Numbered from the stretch's first letter, positions 43,846-56,312 are shown. The stretch: DNA of 64,000 nucleotides from Stutzerimonas xanthomarina (GCF_003935375.1 NZ_RHQM01000016.1:1-64000); one strand, 5' to 3'. The notes: generated by a model not told the origin, from the sequence alone. Translations and numbers: made by a program.

Positions 43846-44691
43846 ATGCCACTGGCCCAACTCATTACCGCCGCTGAGCTTGCCCAGCGCCTGCACACCC
43901 CCGACCTGCTGATTCTGGATTGCCGGTTCGCCCTGGAAGATCCGGCCTATGGCGGGCGTAGTTACAGGGAGGCGCATATTCCCGGCGCGCAGTTCGCCGA
44001 TCTGGAAAAAGACCTGTCCGGCCCGGTGATCCCCGGCACCACCGGGCGCCACCCACTGCCGGATCCTGAGCAGTTGCTGACTCGCCTGCGCCAATGGGGC
44101 CTCGGTGACGGCAGCGAAGTGGTGCTCTATGACGACGGCCCCGGCGCGTTTGCCGCTCGGGCGTGGTGGCTGTTGCTGTGGCTGGGCAAGCGTGAGGGCG
44201 TCTACCTGCTGGACGGGGGCGTAAACGCTTGGCGAGAAGCGGGGTTGCCCATGGAAAGCACCACGCCCGCGGTGCAGCCGGGCCATTTCGACGGCAACGC
44301 AGACGACAGCATGGTCGTCAATGCAGCGCGACTGCAAGAACGCCTGCATAGCCCCGAGCTGGCACTGCTCGACGCACGCGCCCTGCCGCGTTTCCTCGGC
44401 GAGGTCGAGCCCATAGACCCGATCGGCGGGCATATTCCCGGTGCCGTTTGCGTGCCCTTCAGCGAGAACCTGGGCAGTGATGGTCGCTTTCTCGATGCCG
44501 AGCAGCTACGCGGCCGATTCGATCAGCTGCTAGACGGCAAGTCTCCGCAAGTTGCAGTGGCCTATTGCGGCTCCGGTGTCACCGCCTGTCACAACCTGTT
44601 CGCGCTCTGTCTCGCGGGTTACCCACTGGCCAGGCTGTATCCGGGCTCATGGAGCGAGTGGATCACCGACCCAAGCCGGCCGCGGGCATGA
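43846..44691 (+). CDS. sseA: Tandem rhodanese sulfurtransferase (SseA-like)
   Basis: The 281-residue protein has two rhodanese domains. The N-terminal one (about 8-140) has an Asp in place of the active Cys (VLYDDGPGAFAAR); the C-terminal one (about 160-275) has the active Cys in VAYCGSGVTACHN. It moves sulfane sulfur, by family from thiosulfate or 3-mercaptopyruvate to cyanide or thiols. The CGSGVTA loop is of the mercaptopyruvate type. Divergent from rnd. Gap 44692-44888 holds a 7-bp dyad (44706-44724) and no gene. Confidence 0.88.
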   Translation: MPLAQLITAAELAQRLHTPDLLILDCRFALEDPAYGGRSYREAHIPGAQFADLEKDLSGPVIPGTTGRHPLPDPEQLLTRLRQWGLGDGSEVVLYDDGPGAFAARAWWLLLWLGKREGVYLLDGGVNAWREAGLPMESTTPAVQPGHFDGNADDSMVVNAARLQERLHSPELALLDARALPRFLGEVEPIDPIGGHIPGAVCVPFSENLGSDGRFLDAEQLRGRFDQLLDGKSPQVAVAYCGSGVTACHNLFALCLAGYPLARLYPGSWSEWITDPSRPRA

Positions 44692-44888
44692 TGCCGAGAC
44701 AAGCCGCTGCGCCCAGCGCGCAGCGTGGCTCGCCAGTCAGAATACGTCCACGGGGTTTTCACCGAAGTTACATTTGTTTTCACGACCGTTAGTCGTCATC
44801 TTTACGAAAAATTGCAATTCATTGTCTTGCTACCTGTCGGAGAAAGTTGCTAGGTTCCGACCCGCTTTCATCCCGGAGTAGTAGAACA

Positions 44889-46211
44889 ATGAAAACAACA
44901 TGGTTGAAGACCGCGCTCGCGGTAGCCGTAGGCGCCTTGTCCACCCAGGCCATGGCCGCCGGTTTTGCCCTCAACGAACAAAGCATCAGCGGCATGGGCA
45001 CCTCGTTTGCAGGTCGCTCCTCTTCCGCCGACGACGCCACCACCCTGTTCGGCAACCCTGCCGGCATGTCCCGCCTGAAGCGTGAGGAAGTCAGCTTCGG
45101 CATGGCGGCGATTCATGCGAAGACGGATATCAAGAACAATTCGGGATCGTTCTCCGGCCCTGCCTTGGGCGGCGCCAATCTGCCTTACGACGGTAGCAAC
45201 GACGGCGACATGGTCCCGTTCACGGCCGTCCCGATGGGCTACTACGTCAAGCCGATCGACGATAAGTGGGCTGTTGGTGTGGGCGTGTATGTCCCGTTCG
45301 GCCTGGTCACCGATTATGAAAGCGGCTACCAGGGACGCTATTTCGGCGACTACAGCGAAGTCAGCGTGATCACTGTGCAACCAACCATCAGCTACCGTTT
45401 CAACGACAAGCTGTCGGTAGGTTTCGGGCCGACTATCAACCGTATCGAAGGTGAACTGCAAAGCACTTCGCCAAACCCTGCCGGCCCACTGGGCTCCAAC
45501 GACGGCCGAGTGAAAGTTACCGGTAACGACACGGCGCTGGGCTTCAACGCCGGTGTCCTTTACGAGTTCACCCCGCAAACCCGTGCTGGTGTCACCTACC
45601 ATTCCAAGGTCGCCTACAAGCTGGAGGGTGACACTAAGCTCTCCGGCGGCAGCTTCGATCTGACCGGAGCGGCCGGCAAATACGACGCATCCCTCGACCT
45701 GGACACTCCGGAATCGGTAGATATCTCGCTGACCCACGAGCTGAACGATCAGTGGACCCTGTACGGTGGTGCGATGTGGACCCGCTGGAGCCGCTTCGAA
45801 GCGATCATCATCGAAAACGATGGAATTCCAGGCCCGCTGCAAGGCAACCTCGCGCCCATCGTCGAAGAGCAGGACTGGCATGACACCTGGTCCTATGCCA
45901 TCGGCGCAGCCTACAAGCTGAATCGTGAGTGGACCCTGCGTACTGGCCTGGCTTTCGACCAGAGCCCGACCAACAACGTACATCGCTCTCCGCGCATCCC
46001 GACCGGGGACCGCACGGCTATCAGCTTCGGCCTGGCCTGGAATCCGACTGACGACGTCACCGTCGACCTCGCTTATTCCTATCTGCGAGAGGAAGAAGTG
46101 GACATCAACCGCAGCCGCACCTACCAGGGCGGTGCGCTCGAGGCCAACTATGACGCGACGTTCAAGAACCGCGCCCACGGCTTTGGCGCTGCTCTGAGCT
46201 ACCGCTTCTGA
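44889..46211 (+). CDS. fadL: FadL/OmpP1-type outer-membrane channel
   Basis: The 440-residue protein has a signal peptide (MKTTWLKTALAVAVGALSTQAMA) directly followed by the FadL hatch opening AGFALNEQSISGMGTSFAG and the conserved TTLFGNPAGMSRL, then a beta barrel ending ALSYRF with terminal Phe. It imports long-chain fatty acids or other hydrophobic compounds across the outer membrane. GGAG lies 10 bases before the start. A strong terminator follows. The exact ligand cannot be read from the sequence; a second symbol such as todX-like would be equally defensible. Confidence 0.88.
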   Translation: MKTTWLKTALAVAVGALSTQAMAAGFALNEQSISGMGTSFAGRSSSADDATTLFGNPAGMSRLKREEVSFGMAAIHAKTDIKNNSGSFSGPALGGANLPYDGSNDGDMVPFTAVPMGYYVKPIDDKWAVGVGVYVPFGLVTDYESGYQGRYFGDYSEVSVITVQPTISYRFNDKLSVGFGPTINRIEGELQSTSPNPAGPLGSNDGRVKVTGNDTALGFNAGVLYEFTPQTRAGVTYHSKVAYKLEGDTKLSGGSFDLTGAAGKYDASLDLDTPESVDISLTHELNDQWTLYGGAMWTRWSRFEAIIIENDGIPGPLQGNLAPIVEEQDWHDTWSYAIGAAYKLNREWTLRTGLAFDQSPTNNVHRSPRIPTGDRTAISFGLAWNPTDDVTVDLAYSYLREEEVDINRSRTYQGGALEANYDATFKNRAHGFGAALSYRF

Positions 46212-46226
46212 TGTAGCGAAAGAACG

Positions 46227-46254
46227 AAAAAGCCCCGGTCCGCCGGGGCTTTTT
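46227..46254. terminator. Bidirectional terminator of fadL and the GPx-like gene
   Basis: A perfect 12-bp stem (46227-46238 with 46243-46254), flanked by A and T runs, sits between the convergent fadL and GPx-like genes. It can end both transcripts. Confidence 0.92.
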
Positions 46255-46258
46255 GTTT

Positions 46259-47714
<1,456 letters not shown>

Positions 47715-47718
47715 CAGC

Positions 47719-48399
47719 ATGCCGCTGGACAGCGTGGCCCTGGCAGCAATCTGGCTGACCTTCAAACTGGCCAGCGTGACCACGCTGGTCCTACTGCTGA
47801 TCGGCACGCCCATCGCCTGGTGGCTGGCGCGCACCACCTCGCGCATGAAGGGCCCGATCGGGGCCGTGGTCGCGTTGCCGCTGGTACTGCCGCCGACTGT
47901 GCTCGGCTTCTACCTGCTGGTGGCCATGGGCCCCAACGGTTTCATCGGCCAGTTCACCCAGAGTCTTGGCCTGGGCACCCTGCCCTTTACCTTTGCCGGA
48001 TTGGTGGTCGGCTCGGTGTTCTACTCGCTGCCGTTCGTGGTGCAGCCCTTGCAGAACGCCTTCGAAGCCATTGGCGAGCGCCCGCTGGAAGCCGCCGCCA
48101 CGCTACGCGCCGGCCCCTGGGACACCTTCTTCAGTGTGGTTCTGCCGCTCGCCCGTCCCGGCTTCATTACCGCAAGCATCCTCGGTTTCGCGCATACCGT
48201 CGGCGAGTTCGGCGTGGTGCTGATGATCGGGGGGAACATTCCAGGGCAAACCCGGGTGGTTTCGGTCCAGATCTACGACCATGTCGAAGCCATGGAATAT
48301 GCCCAGGCGCACTGGCTGGCTGGCGGCATGCTGCTGTTCTCATTTCTGGTGCTGTTGGTGCTTTATGGCAGCCGGTTAAAGCAAGGGTGGCGCGGATGA
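47719..48399 (+). CDS. modB: Molybdate ABC transporter, permease
   Basis: The 226-residue protein has five or more membrane segments and the MetI-like permease EAA loop [29 protein letters not shown] near residues 125-155, contacting Mod[22 protein letters not shown] segment follows. It overlaps modC by 4 bases (ATGA). Inner membrane. Confidence 0.95.
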   Translation: MPLDSVALAAIWLTFKLASVTTLVLLLIGTPIAWWLARTTSRMKGPIGAVVALPLVLPPTVLGFYLLVAMGPNGFIGQFTQSLGLGTLPFTFAGLVVGSVFYSLPFVVQPLQNAFEAIGERPLEAAATLRAGPWDTFFSVVLPLARPGFITASILGFAHTVGEFGVVLMIGGNIPGQTRVVSVQIYDHVEAMEYAQAHWLAGGMLLFSFLVLLVLYGSRLKQGWRG

Positions 48400-49493
48400 G
48401 CGACGCTGCAACCAACAGCGGAATCCAGGCACGTTTTCGCCTCGACTATGCCGACTTCAGCCTGGATGTCGATCTGCAATTGCCCGGCCGCGGGGTGACC
48501 GCGCTGTTCGGCCATTCCGGCTCGGGCAAGACCACCCTGTTGCGCTGCGTGGCTGGCCTGGAGCGCTCAGGTGAGGGCCAGCTGACCGTCAATGGCGAGC
48601 GTTGGCAGAACAACGCGCAGAGCCTGTTCGTGCCACCGCATCGCCGCTCAATCGGTTATGTGTTTCAGGAGGCAAACCTGTTCGCCCATCTGTCGGTGAG
48701 GCGCAATCTGGAATTCGGCATGCGTCGCGTAGCGGCAGCGGAGCGCCGTGTTGTCTTGGATCATGCGGTGGAACTGCTGGGCATCGATCACCTGCTCGAG
48801 CGGATGCCGGATCGGCTTTCCGGCGGCGAGCGCCAGCGTGTCGGTATCGCCCGCGCGCTGCTGACCAGCCCGCGCCTGCTGCTGATGGACGAACCGCTGG
48901 CAGCGCTCGACCTCAAGCGCAAGAACGAAATCCTGCCCTACCTAGAGCGGTTGCACGATGAGCTGGATATCCCCGTGCTCTACGTCAGTCACTCGCCGGA
49001 CGAAGTGGCGCGGCTAGCAGACCACGTGGTGCTGCTGGAACAGGGCCGAGCCATCGCGCAGGGCGAACTGCGCGAAACCCTGGCGCGGCTGGACTTGCCG
49101 ACCGCCTTCAGCGATGACGCCGGCGTCGTGGTGGAAGGCGAAATCGCCGGCCACGACGCCCACTACCACCTCACCCGGCTGACCTTCCCCGGCGGCGAAG
49201 TGCTGGTCTCGCAACGACCGGAAGCCCTGGGCCAACGCCTGCGCTTTCGCGTCCACGCGCGGGACGTGAGCCTGGCACTGCAGCGTGCCGAAGGCAGCAG
49301 CATCACCAATCTCCTGCCGGCCCGGGTCGAGGCCATGGTCGCGGCCGATACGCCGGCCCACGTACTGATCCGCCTCGATGCCGGCGGCACGCCGCTGCTG
49401 GCACGTATCACCCGGCGTTCGGCGGATCAGTTGGCGATCACCCCGGGCCAGCAGCTGTGGGCGCAGATCAAGACGGTGGCGCTGCTGGGCTGA
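48396..49493 (+). CDS. modC: Molybdate ABC transporter, ATP-binding protein
   Basis: The 365-residue protein has the ABC ATPase order: Walker [11 protein letters not shown]-loop VFQEANLF, signature [15 protein letters not shown], Walker [13 protein letters not shown] and the switch His in VSHSPDEV. The C-terminal mop/TOBE domain (about 295-360) binds molybdate. The start is at the ATG in the modB stop overlap; the frame stays open upstream but the overlap decides. Confidence 0.95.
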   Translation: MSDAATNSGIQARFRLDYADFSLDVDLQLPGRGVTALFGHSGSGKTTLLRCVAGLERSGEGQLTVNGERWQNNAQSLFVPPHRRSIGYVFQEANLFAHLSVRRNLEFGMRRVAAAERRVVLDHAVELLGIDHLLERMPDRLSGGERQRVGIARALLTSPRLLLMDEPLAALDLKRKNEILPYLERLHDELDIPVLYVSHSPDEVARLADHVVLLEQGRAIAQGELRETLARLDLPTAFSDDAGVVVEGEIAGHDAHYHLTRLTFPGGEVLVSQRPEALGQRLRFRVHARDVSLALQRAEGSSITNLLPARVEAMVAADTPAHVLIRLDAGGTPLLARITRRSADQLAITPGQQLWAQIKTVALLG

Positions 49494-49499
49494 GCGGCC

Positions 49500-49904
49500 T
49501 CAAACCTCGGCCGGTTCCGGCAGCTTGGCAATGACCTTGATCTCGAACTGGAAGCCGTAAAGCCAGGTAACCCCGACCGCGGTCAGCGTCGGATGCGGCG
49601 CAGCGCCCCAGTATTCAGGAACAACGCTCCAGACCCGCTCAAAGATCGATTGCGGATCGACCATGAACACGGTGACATCGATGACATCGTCAAAGGTGCA
49701 GCCAGCCGCCTGCAGAATCGCGTTCAGGTTATCGAAGGCGCGCCGGACCTGCGCCTCCAGCTCCGGCTCGGGTGAGCCGTCCTCGCGGCTGCCGACCTGG
49801 CCGGAGACGAACAGCAAGCCATTGGCACGGATGGCCGGGGAATAACGATTGCGCTCGTAGAGCGCCTGGCGGCCAGGCGGAAAAACAACGTCACGCGGTG
49901 TCAT
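49500..49904 (-). CDS. RidA-family (YjgF/YER057c) protein
   Basis: The 134-residue protein has the RidA core: GLLFVSGQVG, the AFDNLNAILQAAGCTFDDVI helix and HPTLTAVGV. The canonical Arg of enamine deaminases in the ...RxxV motif is not obvious (HPTLTAVG instead of PARSTVxV), so it is more likely one of the side branches (RidA subfamily without deaminase activity). GGAGG lies 6 bases before the ATG at 49904. Divergent from the LysR regulator. Confidence 0.85.
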   Translation of the reverse strand: MTPRDVVFPPGRQALYERNRYSPAIRANGLLFVSGQVGSREDGSPEPELEAQVRRAFDNLNAILQAAGCTFDDVIDVTVFMVDPQSIFERVWSVVPEYWGAAPHPTLTAVGVTWLYGFQFEIKVIAKLPEPAEV

Positions 49905-50035
49905 ATGCAACCTCCAGCAAGGGTCGGAGCGACCCGTTGAATGAAGGCCTCACTGTAGAAGTCGAAAGGCGCTGGATAAACGCGCCAGGTCGCTCAACAC
50001 TATTTGCATAATCCAAACAATCCGCGGGAGTTCAG

Positions 50036-50971
50036 ATGGACCGTTTCGATGCGATGCAGGCCTTCGTTCGCGTGGTGGAGACCGGCAGCTTCACCAAGGC
50101 CGCCGAGACCCTGCGCATCAGCAAGACCAGCGTCACCCAGCAGGTCCAGCAACTCGAGGCGCGCCTTCGCGTCAGGCTGCTCAACCGCACCACGCGCAAG
50201 GTCAACGTGACCGCCGACGGTGCCGCCTATTACGAGCGTGCCCTGCGGCTGCTGGCGGATCTGGACGACGCCGAAACCAGCCTGTCCGCCGCTGCGGCAG
50301 TACCGCGAGGACGCTTGCGCGTGGACGTCCCCAGCCCACTGGCGCGGATGATCCTGATTCCGGCATTGCCGGCCTTTTATGCGAAGTATCCGGACATCCA
50401 GCTGGACATGGGTGTCAGCGACCGGCGGGTGGACCTGATCGGGGAGAACGTGGACTGCGTCGTGCGTGGTGGCGAGATCACCGACCAGTCACTGATCGCC
50501 CGCCACGTTGGCGACCTGCGCCTGGGCGTCTATGCAGCACCGGACTATCTGGCGCGCGCCGGCGTGCCGACACATCCGAGCGAGCTGGAAAACAGCCACC
50601 ACCGTGTCGTCGGCTTTCTCTGGGCACGCACCGGCAAACCGACGGCGTACGTCATGCAGCGACAGGACGAGCAGGTTCAGGTGCACGGCCGCTATGCGCT
50701 TGCCGTGGACGACGGCAATGCCTGTCTGGCCGCGGGGCTGGCCGGGCTGGGTGTGATCTGGCTGCCGGAGTACATGGTCAGAACGCACCTAGCCAACGGC
50801 GAGCTGTTGCCACTGCTGGAAGACTGGCGGCTCGATGAAATGCCGCTGTACTTGGCGTTCCCGCCGAATCGACATGTTAGTGCCAAGCTGCGCGTGTTCA
50901 TCGATTGGGTGATCGAACTGATGGCGCAGCATGCGCCCGTGCTCGACCGCCGACCAATAGCCGACCACTAG
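50036..50971 (+). CDS. LysR-family transcriptional regulator
   Basis: The 311-residue protein has an N-terminal winged HTH (about 1-60: MDRFDAMQAFVRVVETGSFT, SVTQQVQQLEARLRVRLLNRTTR) and a C-terminal substrate-binding domain (about 90-300) of the CrgA-type with PSPLARMILIPALPAFYAKYPDIQ. It is divergent from the RidA-type gene, a likely target; the 131-base gap contains A/T-rich stretches but no clear LysR box. Its stop overlaps the cobS stop by 4 bases (convergent). Confidence 0.92.
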   Translation: MDRFDAMQAFVRVVETGSFTKAAETLRISKTSVTQQVQQLEARLRVRLLNRTTRKVNVTADGAAYYERALRLLADLDDAETSLSAAAAVPRGRLRVDVPSPLARMILIPALPAFYAKYPDIQLDMGVSDRRVDLIGENVDCVVRGGEITDQSLIARHVGDLRLGVYAAPDYLARAGVPTHPSELENSHHRVVGFLWARTGKPTAYVMQRQDEQVQVHGRYALAVDDGNACLAAGLAGLGVIWLPEYMVRTHLANGELLPLLEDWRLDEMPLYLAFPPNRHVSAKLRVFIDWVIELMAQHAPVLDRRPIADH

Positions 50972-51699
50972 AGCTGCAGCGCCAGCCCTACCAATACCGT
51001 GCACTCCACCAGCTCCAGCAGCGCGCCGGCGGTATCGCCGGTGGTGCCGCCAAGCCGGCGCAACATGGCGCGACGCGCCAGCATAAACGTCACCGCAGCC
51101 AACGACAGGGCGATCAGCCCGCTGCTGCCGAACAGCCAACAACCCACCGCGACCAGCGCCAGTACGCCCCTCGCCTCGCCATGCGGCAGATTCGCTGCCA
51201 GCGCATGACCAAGTCCGTTGGGCCGCACATACGGCGTCAAGAGAAACAACGCTGGCAGCGCGGCGCGACCAAGCACCGGCGCCAGCAACAGTGCGGAGTA
51301 CTGTTGCGCCTGGAGCAACGCCAACAGCGCGCTGAACTTGAGCAACAGCAGAAGCACCAGGACCACCACGGCGACCGGCCCGCTGCGCGGGTCCTTCATG
51401 ATCTGCAGCGTTCGCTCGCGGTCGCCGAAGCCCCCCAGCCAGGCGTCGGCGCTGTCGGCCAGGCCATCGAGGTGCAGGCCGCCGGTCAGCGCAACCCAGA
51501 GGGTGAGGAGCAAGGCCGCCTGTAACAGCGGTGCAGCCCCATCCAGCACAAACGCGGCCAGACAGAGCAACGCGCCGAGCAACAGACCAACCACCGGGTA
51601 ATACAGCAACGAACGCCCCTGCTGCTCGGGCTCCGGCATTGCCGGCAAGCGGATCGGCAGGCTGGTGAGAAATTGCAGGGCGATCAATAGCGGCAGCAT
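50968..51699 (-). CDS. cobS: Adenosylcobinamide-GDP ribazoletransferase
   Basis: The 243-residue membrane protein has the CobS/CobV core LTGGLHLDGLADSADAW and RERTLQIMKDPRSGPVAV, which hold the metal- and substrate-binding Asp residues. It joins alpha-ribazole to adenosylcobinamide-GDP, the last step of nucleotide-loop assembly. It is the last gene of the cobalamin operon (named cobV in P. aeruginosa). 9 bases separate it from the phosphatase gene. Confidence 0.94.
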   Translation of the reverse strand: MLPLLIALQFLTSLPIRLPAMPEPEQQGRSLLYYPVVGLLLGALLCLAAFVLDGAAPLLQAALLLTLWVALTGGLHLDGLADSADAWLGGFGDRERTLQIMKDPRSGPVAVVVLVLLLLLKFSALLALLQAQQYSALLLAPVLGRAALPALFLLTPYVRPNGLGHALAANLPHGEARGVLALVAVGCWLFGSSGLIALSLAAVTFMLARRAMLRRLGGTTGDTAGALLELVECTVLVGLALQL

Positions 51700-51708
51700 C
51701 GGCAGGTC

Positions 51709-52287
51709 CTATACCTTGACGGCGGCCGGTTCGCCCGCCGGAGAAGCGTTGAGCGGCAGCAACTCACCGTGGGCCACGACCACATCCAGCAACCGCTCCC
51801 TTGGCAAGCCCCGCGCACGCGCTAGCAGCAGGCGCATCACGCCGGCATGACAGATGACCAACAGCCGCTGGCCGGCAAAGCGCTGCCCAAGGCAGTCGAT
51901 GGCAGCCAGCACGCGCGCCTCGAACTGCGCCAGCGGCTCACCGCCAGACGGCGTAAAACCATAGGGATCGGCCCAGAACAGGCCGAGCGCCTCGGCGCTG
52001 TGCTGCATCAGATCGGCGGCGCTACGGCCTTCCCAGTCGCCAAAATGCAGCTCGCGCAAGTCCGGCTCCAGCTGCAGCGGCAGGCCGTGCTGTGCGGCCA
52101 GCTCCCGCGCGAAGGCGGCACAGCGTTGCAGCGGCGAGCTGACCAGCACGTCCCAGGGACCGGCGCCAGCAACCGCATCGCGCATCTGCTGCCAGCCCCG
52201 CTCAGTCAGCGCATCATTGAGGCTGCCGCGAAAGCCACCGCCCTGCTCGGTCTCGCCATGGCGCAGCAGATCGATGCTCGTGATCAT
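51709..52287 (-). CDS. cobC: Alpha-ribazole-5'-phosphate phosphatase
   Basis: The 192-residue histidine phosphatase has the RHG motif [11 protein letters not shown], a second His in [12 protein letters not shown] and the Glu in [11 protein letters not shown]. It removes phosphate from alpha-ribazole phosphate or adenosylcobalamin phosphate. It is placed between cobS and cobT, with a 4-base overlap to cobT. This is the Salmonella-type CobC; the Pseudomonas denitrificans CobC is the unrelated decarboxylase at 55323. Confidence 0.9.
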   Translation of the reverse strand: MITSIDLLRHGETEQGGGFRGSLNDALTERGWQQMRDAVAGAGPWDVLVSSPLQRCAAFARELAAQHGLPLQLEPDLRELHFGDWEGRSAADLMQHSAEALGLFWADPYGFTPSGGEPLAQFEARVLAAIDCLGQRFAGQRLLVICHAGVMRLLLARARGLPRERLLDVVVAHGELLPLNASPAGEPAAVKV

Positions 52288-53333
52288 GCCTGGCGGTCCG
52301 AAACTGCGGCTTCGGCGAACGTCGCCATGTCGTTGTGCAGCGCGCAGGCCTGCTGCAACAAGGGCACGGCCAATGCCGCACCACTGCCTTCCCCCAGACG
52401 CAAGCCGAGATCGAGCAGCGGCACGGCGCCAAGTGCTTCCAGCACCGCCAGATGGCCGGGCTCGGCAGAGCGATGGGCGAAGATCAACCAAGGTCGACAG
52501 GCCGGATTCAGCCGCACCGCACAGAGCGCGGCAGCGCTGCAGATAAAGCCGTCGACCAGTACCGCAATGCCCAGCTGCGCGCAGCGCAGATAGGCACCCG
52601 CCAGCGCCGCGATCTCGAAACCACCCAGTCGGCGCAGGGCTTCAAGCGGCGCGACACAATGCTCGGCGTGCAGCCGAACCGCGTCCTGGATCACCTGAAC
52701 CTTGTGTCGAACACCGGCCAGATCGAGCCCGGTGCCCGGCCCGACCAGCGTCAACGGCGAGCGCGGTAGCAGCACAGCAGCCAAGGCGCTGGCGCTGGTG
52801 GTGTTGCCGATGCCCATTTCGCCACCGATGAACAGCTGGGCAGAGCCTTGCGCGGCACGCTGCGCGCTGTCGCGTCCGGCTGCCAGGGCCAGACGCATTT
52901 GCTCGTCACTCATCGCCGCTTCGCGAGCCAGGTTGGCCGTGCCGGGGCCGAGTCGCAAATGGCTCACGCCATCCAGCTGTAGCGGTTCCACCGTGCCCAG
53001 GTCGATCACCTCCAGCGGCGCGCCCAGGCCCTTCGACAACACGCTCAGTGCAGCCCCGCCGCCGACGAAATTGCGCAGCATTTGCCCGGTCACTAACTGC
53101 GGATAAGCCGAAACACCCTCTTCCACCACGCCGTGATCGCCGGCGAACACGCTGACATGCAGGCGCTCGACCTGCGGCCGCTCGCTGCCCTGCATGGCTG
53201 CCAGCGACACCGCCAGGGCTTCGAGCTGGCCGAGCGCACCACGTGGCTTGGTCAACTGGTCCTGGCGCGCCAATGCCTGGGCGCGCACGGATTCATCCAG
53301 CATGTGACATGGCTCGTTCCACCAATCGTGCAT
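52284..53333 (-). CDS. cobT: Nicotinate-nucleotide:DMB phosphoribosyltransferase
   Basis: The 349-residue protein has the CobT signatures: [32 protein letters not shown] and the C-terminal catalytic Glu in [16 protein letters not shown]. It makes alpha-ribazole phosphate from nicotinate mononucleotide and 5,6-dimethylbenzimidazole, working with BluB in this operon. GGAAG lies 8 bases before the ATG at 53333; longer frames are shadows of the neighbour. Called cobU in P. aeruginosa and P. denitrificans. Confidence 0.94.
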   Translation of the reverse strand: MHDWWNEPCHMLDESVRAQALARQDQLTKPRGALGQLEALAVSLAAMQGSERPQVERLHVSVFAGDHGVVEEGVSAYPQLVTGQMLRNFVGGGAALSVLSKGLGAPLEVIDLGTVEPLQLDGVSHLRLGPGTANLAREAAMSDEQMRLALAAGRDSAQRAAQGSAQLFIGGEMGIGNTTSASALAAVLLPRSPLTLVGPGTGLDLAGVRHKVQVIQDAVRLHAEHCVAPLEALRRLGGFEIAALAGAYLRCAQLGIAVLVDGFICSAAALCAVRLNPACRPWLIFAHRSAEPGHLAVLEALGAVPLLDLGLRLGEGSGAALAVPLLQQACALHNDMATFAEAAVSDRQA

Positions 53334-53347
53334 CAATGCGCTTCCTT

Positions 53348-53866
53348 TCAATGTACGTCCTTCAATGTCATGGGCAGCCCGGCGACCATAAAGGTCACCC
53401 GCTGCGCCCGTTCCGCCACGGCCTGGTGTAGCCAGCCGGCCTCGTCCACATAGCGACGGGTCAGCTCGCCCAGCGGCACCACGCCGAGGCCGGTCTCGTT
53501 GCTGACCAGCAGGATCCGCCCCGGCAACCCGTCCAGGCATTCGAGCAGGGCATCACGTTCCTCGGCGAGGCGCGCCGCGTCGTCCAGCATCAGCAGGTTG
53601 GTGAGCCAGAGGGTCAGGCAGTCGACCAGCAGGCAGCGATTCGCGGCAGCCTGCTCGCGCAGCACCCGCACCAGTTGCAGGGGTTCTTCGACCAGTGTCC
53701 AGTGCGCCGGGCGCCGCTCACGGTGATGGGCGATGCGCTCGGTCATCTCGCCGTCCAGCGGCTGGCTGGTGGCGATATAGGTAACCGCCAGGCCGCTATC
53801 GGCAGCCAGACGCTCGGCAAAGCGGCTCTTGCCCGAGCGGGCGCCGCCAAGAATCAGTTCCAGCAT
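53348..53866 (-). CDS. cobU: Adenosylcobinamide kinase / GTP guanylyltransferase
   Basis: The 172-residue protein has the P-loop [12 protein letters not shown], the conserved His/Arg pair in [12 protein letters not shown] (guanylylation site region), [13 protein letters not shown] and [12 protein letters not shown]. It phosphorylates and guanylylates adenosylcobinamide. It follows cobQ by 2 bases. Named cobP in P. aeruginosa nomenclature. Confidence 0.94.
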   Translation of the reverse strand: MLELILGGARSGKSRFAERLAADSGLAVTYIATSQPLDGEMTERIAHHRERRPAHWTLVEEPLQLVRVLREQAAANRCLLVDCLTLWLTNLLMLDDAARLAEERDALLECLDGLPGRILLVSNETGLGVVPLGELTRRYVDEAGWLHQAVAERAQRVTFMVAGLPMTLKDVH

Positions 53867-53868
53867 GC

Positions 53869-55326
53869 TCAGTCTTCCAGCCCGCAGAGCGCGCGTAACC
53901 GCGCGGTATCCAGATGTGTCTCGACCAAGTCGGCGAGGCGCTCGATGTCGCGCTCGCGCAGCGCGTGGTAGTCGACAGTTTCCACCGCATCGAGGCCTGC
54001 CCAGCGCAGCAGCGCAGCACAGACCTCGGGCCCCTCGAACAGGCCGTGCAGATAGGTGCCGAGCACCTGCCCGTCGGCGCTGATGGCGCCATCGCAGCGG
54101 CCGTCGTCGAGCTGCACCGCTGGCTGCTCGAGCGCCGGGCCGCTGCTGACGCCGGCATGAATCTCGTAGCCGCTGACCGGCACGCCGCCCGGCAGCAACC
54201 GGCCGGTGACGTTACGCAGCTGCTTGTCTGCCTCAAGAACCGTGTCGATATCCAGCAGCCCAAGCGCCTCGCTCTCCCCCGCCGGACCTTCCAGCCCGAG
54301 CGGATCAACAATGCGCGTGCCGAGCATCTGCAGGCCGCCACAGATGCCCAGCAATTTGCCGCCGTAGCGCAGGTGCTTCTGGATTGCTGCTTCCCAGCCG
54401 TTGGCGCGCAGCCAGGTGAGGTCGGCGCGCACGCTTTTCGAGCCGGGCAGGATGATCAGATCGGCAGGCGGCACCGGCTGCCCGGGACCGACGAACTGCA
54501 GGTCGACCTGCGGGTGCAGGCGCAACGGGTCGAAGTCGGTGTGATTGCTGATGCGTGGCAGCACCGGCACCACCACCTTCAGCGCGTCGCCGGCCTTGCC
54601 GGACTGGCGCACGTCGATGGCATCCTCCGCTTCCAGATGGAAATCCATCAGGTACGGCAGCACGCCCAGTACCGGCTTGCCGGTGCGTTGCTCCAGCCAG
54701 TCGAGACCCGGCTGCAAGAGCGCGATGTCGCCACGAAAACGGTTGATGACGAAGCCCTGAACCCGCGCCTGCTCGCTTTCCGAGAGCAACGCCAGGGTGC
54801 CGACCAGATGGGCGAACACCCCACCCTTGTCGATATCGGCGATCAGGATCACCGGGCAATCCACCGCCTCGGCGAAGCCCATGTTGGCGATATCGCCGGC
54901 GCGCAAATTGATCTCCGCAGGCGAACCGGCGCCCTCGACCATCACCACGCGATAAGCCGCGGACAGCCGCTGGTGCGAGTCGAGCACCGCCTGCATCGCC
55001 ACGCGCTTGTAGTCATGGTAGGCGGCGGCATCCATGCTGGTCACCGCGCGGCCGTGGATGATCACCTGGGCGCCGATGTCGCTGTTGGGCTTCAAGAGCA
55101 CCGGGTTCATGTCGGTGTGCGGCGCGAGGTTCGCCGCCTGCGCCTGCACCGCCTGAGCCCTGCCGATTTCGCCGCCATCTGCAGTCACCGCGCTGTTGAG
55201 CGCCATGTTCTGCGGCTTGAACGGCACGACGGCAACCCCCTGGCGTGCCAACCAGCGGCACAGCGCCGTCACCAGCGTGCTCTTGCCGGCGTCGGAGGTG
55301 GTGCCCTGCACCATCAGCGTCGTCAT
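53869..55326 (-). CDS. cobQ: Cobyric acid synthase (glutamine-hydrolysing)
   Basis: The 485-residue amidotransferase has an N-terminal ATPase-like domain ([21 protein letters not shown]) and a C-terminal class I glutaminase with the nucleophile Cys in [12 protein letters not shown] and His/Glu near GTYLHGLFE. It amidates the b, d, e and g side chains of adenosylcobyrinate a,c-diamide. The start at 55326 has GGGAG 8 bases upstream and overlaps cobC by 4 bases. Confidence 0.95.
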   Translation of the reverse strand: MTTLMVQGTTSDAGKSTLVTALCRWLARQGVAVVPFKPQNMALNSAVTADGGEIGRAQAVQAQAANLAPHTDMNPVLLKPNSDIGAQVIIHGRAVTSMDAAAYHDYKRVAMQAVLDSHQRLSAAYRVVMVEGAGSPAEINLRAGDIANMGFAEAVDCPVILIADIDKGGVFAHLVGTLALLSESEQARVQGFVINRFRGDIALLQPGLDWLEQRTGKPVLGVLPYLMDFHLEAEDAIDVRQSGKAGDALKVVVPVLPRISNHTDFDPLRLHPQVDLQFVGPGQPVPPADLIILPGSKSVRADLTWLRANGWEAAIQKHLRYGGKLLGICGGLQMLGTRIVDPLGLEGPAGESEALGLLDIDTVLEADKQLRNVTGRLLPGGVPVSGYEIHAGVSSGPALEQPAVQLDDGRCDGAISADGQVLGTYLHGLFEGPEVCAALLRWAGLDAVETVDYHALRERDIERLADLVETHLDTARLRALCGLED

Positions 55327-56312
55327 GGATGTTGCTCCCTGAAAAATTGCAGAGCCTGATCCAGTCGCGCCCAACCAATATCGGTCGGCAGGCCGAAACG
55401 CACGCTGGAAGGCTGAGCGAAAAACCGCGTGAGAATGCCGCGACGGGCGAGAAAGTCATGCAGCAGAGCAGCGTCGTCGCTGACCCACCACTGGAACAGT
55501 GCGCAGCCGCCCAGCGGCGCAAGGCCATGGCGGCGTAGCAGATCGGTCAGACGCTGGCCGTCGCAGTGCAGGCATTCGCGCTGGCGCTGCTGAGCAGACT
55601 GATCAGCCAGCAGCACTGCGCCCAGCTGCCGCGTCGGGCCATTCACCGTCCAGGGGCCGAGCAGCCTGGCGAGCGAACGCAGCAGGCCAGTGTGGGCAAG
55701 TACGAAACCCAGTCTCGCGCCGGCCAGGCCAAAGAATTTGCCGAACGAGCGCAGCACGATCAGTCCGGGCAGGTGGCTGTGCTCGGCCAGACTATGCTGC
55801 GGCGTGCAGTCCATGAACGCCTCGTCCACCACCAACCAGCCGCCATAGGCCGCCAGCTCACTGCGCCATTCCAGCAGGCGCTGCGGCGCGATCAGCTGGC
55901 CGGTGGGATTGTTCGGGTTGACCACCACCAGCACGTCGAGCTGATCCAGTGCACGCGGCACGCTGGCATCGCAGAGCTCGACGACACGGTGGCCGGCGCG
56001 ACGCCAGGCCTCGGCGTGCTCGGCATAACAGGGAGAGATGATGCCGACCCGCGCCGAACCGCGCAGCCGTGGCAACGCCTGGATGGCGCTCTGCGAACCG
56101 GCCACGGGCAATACCGCACGCGCGCCGTAATAGTCCCGGGCCGCAGTTTCCAGACCATCATCGGTTTCCGGCAGGCGCGCCCAGGCGCTACTGGAAATGC
56201 TCGGCAACGGCGGATGGTACGGTGCTAGGCCGGTGGATAGATCGAGCCAATCCGATAGCGGGATGGCATAACGCTGTGCGGCTGCTCGTAGACGTCCGCC
56301 GTGCTCAAGCAT
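55323..56312 (-). CDS. cobC: Threonine-phosphate decarboxylase
   Basis: The 329-residue PLP-dependent protein of the histidinol-phosphate aminotransferase fold has [17 protein letters not shown] and the PLP-lysine motif [17 protein letters not shown]. It makes (R)-1-amino-2-propanol phosphate from L-threonine phosphate for the nucleotide-loop linker (Salmonella CobD; CobC in P. denitrificans terms). It overlaps cobD at 56305-56312 by 8 bases. Confidence 0.92.
   Translation of the reverse strand: MLEHGGRLRAAAQRYAIPLSDWLDLSTGLAPYHPPLPSISSSAWARLPETDDGLETAARDYYGARAVLPVAGSQSAIQALPRLRGSARVGIISPCYAEHAEAWRRAGHRVVELCDASVPRALDQLDVLVVVNPNNPTGQLIAPQRLLEWRSELAAYGGWLVVDEAFMDCTPQHSLAEHSHLPGLIVLRSFGKFFGLAGARLGFVLAHTGLLRSLARLLGPWTVNGPTRQLGAVLLADQSAQQRQRECLHCDGQRLTDLLRRHGLAPLGGCALFQWWVSDDAALLHDFLARRGILTRFFAQPSSVRFGLPTDIGWARLDQALQFFREQHP

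Noticed and set aside
53914-55359. 481-aa open frame on the plus strand opposite cobQ
   Set aside because: cobQ on the minus strand has all catalytic motifs and overlaps its neighbours; this frame is its high-GC shadow.
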